From NCBI RefSeq assembly GCF_004341395.1, contig NZ_SLXT01000011.1, forward strand, positions 1 through 64,000: a stretch of DNA of 64,000 bases, written 5' to 3'. Below, piece after piece: positions 63,231-64,000 of this stretch (position 1 is its first letter; the number at the start of each line of letters is the position of its first letter). The position numbers and the translations under genes are program-made. The notes beneath the pieces were generated by a model that saw only the letters and a program-made list of their open reading frames with translations, searched no databases and was not told the origin of the DNA. Source of the DNA: Heliophilum fasciatum. Its GTDB lineage: Bacteria; Bacillota; Desulfitobacteriia; Heliobacteriales; Heliobacteriaceae.

Positions 63231-64000
63231 ATGAGCAAACGCGACTACTATGAGGTTATGGGCATCTCCAAAAATGCCGATGATAACGAGATCAAAAAGG
63301 CCTATCGCCAACTGGTCAAAAAGTATCATCCTGATATCCATCCGGACAAAGAACAAGCGGAAACCATGCTGAAAGAGATCAACGAAGCCTACGAAGTGTT
63401 GTCGGATCCGCAAAAACGCGCCCAATATGATCAGTTTGGTCATGTCGGTCCCGGCGGCGGTTTCGGTGCAGGCGGTCAGGACATGGGCGGCTTTGGCGAT
63501 ATTTTCGACATGTTTTTTGGTGGCGGTTTTGGCGGCGGCTCTTCGCCGACCGGTCCCCAGCGCGGCAACGATCTGCGCTTCAATATGGAAATCGCTTTTG
63601 AAGAAGCGGCTTTCGGCGTGGAAAAAGAAGTGGAACTGCCTCGTATGGAAGCTTGTGATGTCTGCGGCGGTAACGGTTCCGAACCGGGGACCAAGCCGAA
63701 CGTTTGTAATACCTGTAAAGGCTCCGGCCAAGTTCGCACTGTGGCCAAGACGATGCTCGGCAATATCCAAACGATGCGTACCTGTCCCGATTGTCACGGC
63801 GAAGGGCAGATCATCACCAAGCCCTGCAAACACTGCAAGGGCAAAGGCCGTGTGCGTAAGTCGCGGCGCATTCGTGTGAACATTCCCGGCGGTGTTGATT
63901 CGGGCATGCGCATCCGCGTTCCCGGTGAAGGTGAAGGCGGTCAACGAGGCGGCCCGGCCGGCGATCTCTATGTTTTTGTCGAAGTTCGCCCCCATGCGCT
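63231..64000 (+). CDS. dnaJ: Chaperone DnaJ (Hsp40), cut by window end
   Basis: The first 256 residues are visible. The J domain starts SKRDYYEVMGISKNADDNEI and contains the HPD motif (KKYHPDIHPDKEQAET). A Gly/Phe-rich region (about 72-108) follows, then four zinc-binding CxxCxGxG repeats: CDVCGGNG, CNTCKGSG, CPDCHGEG and CKHCKGKG, then the start of the second substrate domain. It stimulates DnaK ATPase. GGGGGGAACGAG precedes ATG 63231. The stop lies beyond the window. Confidence 0.97.
   Translation, partial: MSKRDYYEVMGISKNADDNEIKKAYRQLVKKYHPDIHPDKEQAETMLKEINEAYEVLSDPQKRAQYDQFGHVGPGGGFGAGGQDMGGFGDIFDMFFGGGFGGGSSPTGPQRGNDLRFNMEIAFEEAAFGVEKEVELPRMEACDVCGGNGSEPGTKPNVCNTCKGSGQVRTVAKTMLGNIQTMRTCPDCHGEGQIITKPCKHCKGKGRVRKSRRIRVNIPGGVDSGMRIRVPGEGEGGQRGGPAGDLYVFVEVRPHA

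Noticed and set aside
63123-63995. 290-codon minus-strand frame opposite dnaJ
   Set aside because: Antisense shadow of dnaJ, whose J domain and four zinc motifs are clear on the plus strand.

Overview
This 64 kb window looks like a chromosome segment of an endospore-forming anaerobe of the Bacillota (class Clostridia). The evidence is spoIIP, the rpsT/lepA/hemW/hrcA/grpE/dnaK/dnaJ neighbourhood typical of Gram-positives, FabK instead of FabI, an anaerobic Ni-CO dehydrogenase (cooC-cooS), and an archaeal-type group III chaperonin inside the dnaK operon, as known from Carboxydothermus and relatives. Heliobacteria or Peptococcaceae-like groups are plausible hosts, but nothing here fixes the genus. 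No rRNA, tRNA, CRISPR array or replication origin was found.

Region 1 (1-15110) is a surface-polysaccharide island, visibly more AT-rich than the rest. After about 1 kb with no supportable gene come six tightly packed + strand genes: acetyltransferase, two glycosyltransferases, EpsG-like polymerase, glycosyltransferase and Wzx-like flippase. Next are capE-capF-capG (UDP-L-FucNAc synthesis), a pair of nested, decayed insertion-sequence remnants, then ugd and a UDP-glucuronate 4-epimerase. No initiating sugar-phosphate transferase is visible. Region 2 (15341-18333) has host-like base composition and holds the control module: Wzz-type adaptor, BY-kinase with a seven-tyrosine tail, and PHP-type tyrosine phosphatase.

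Region 3 (18391-27833) is housekeeping: alr, galE, a YigZ/IMPACT protein, a large secreted YcdB-type protein with SLH-like C-terminus, lgt, a THUMP RNA methyltransferase, and a membrane protein paired with an ABC-2 permease. Region 4 (27896-30229) is a repeat block with one full-length Rpn-family PD-(D/E)XK nuclease gene flanked by two copies that encode only its C-terminal domain, all separated by conserved palindromes. It is followed by a ferritin-like protein with a His/Cys heptapeptide-repeat tail.

Region 5 (31454-38219) has fabK, then cooC-cooS and a nitrate/sulfonate-type ABC importer in one direction. The CooS protein keeps the D- and B-cluster cysteines and five of the six C-cluster ligand positions, but has Asp where the motif Asp-x-Gln-Cys normally supplies a cysteine. 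It may therefore not be an ordinary CO dehydrogenase.

Region 6 (38404-51183) has two VanZ-like genes and comEA, then a run of minus-strand genes (glycerate kinase, rarA, typA, fic, comEC), then holA and rpsT. Separation of comEA from comEC, with comEC reversed, suggests an inversion. Region 7 (51324-64000) holds a small holin-like membrane protein, spoIIP, murJ, lepA, hemW, and a heat-shock operon behind a TTGACA promoter and a perfect CIRCE operator: hrcA, group III chaperonin, grpE, dnaK and dnaJ (cut by the window end). Many start codons are TTG or GTG behind strong Shine-Dalgarno sequences; starts below were chosen on that basis.
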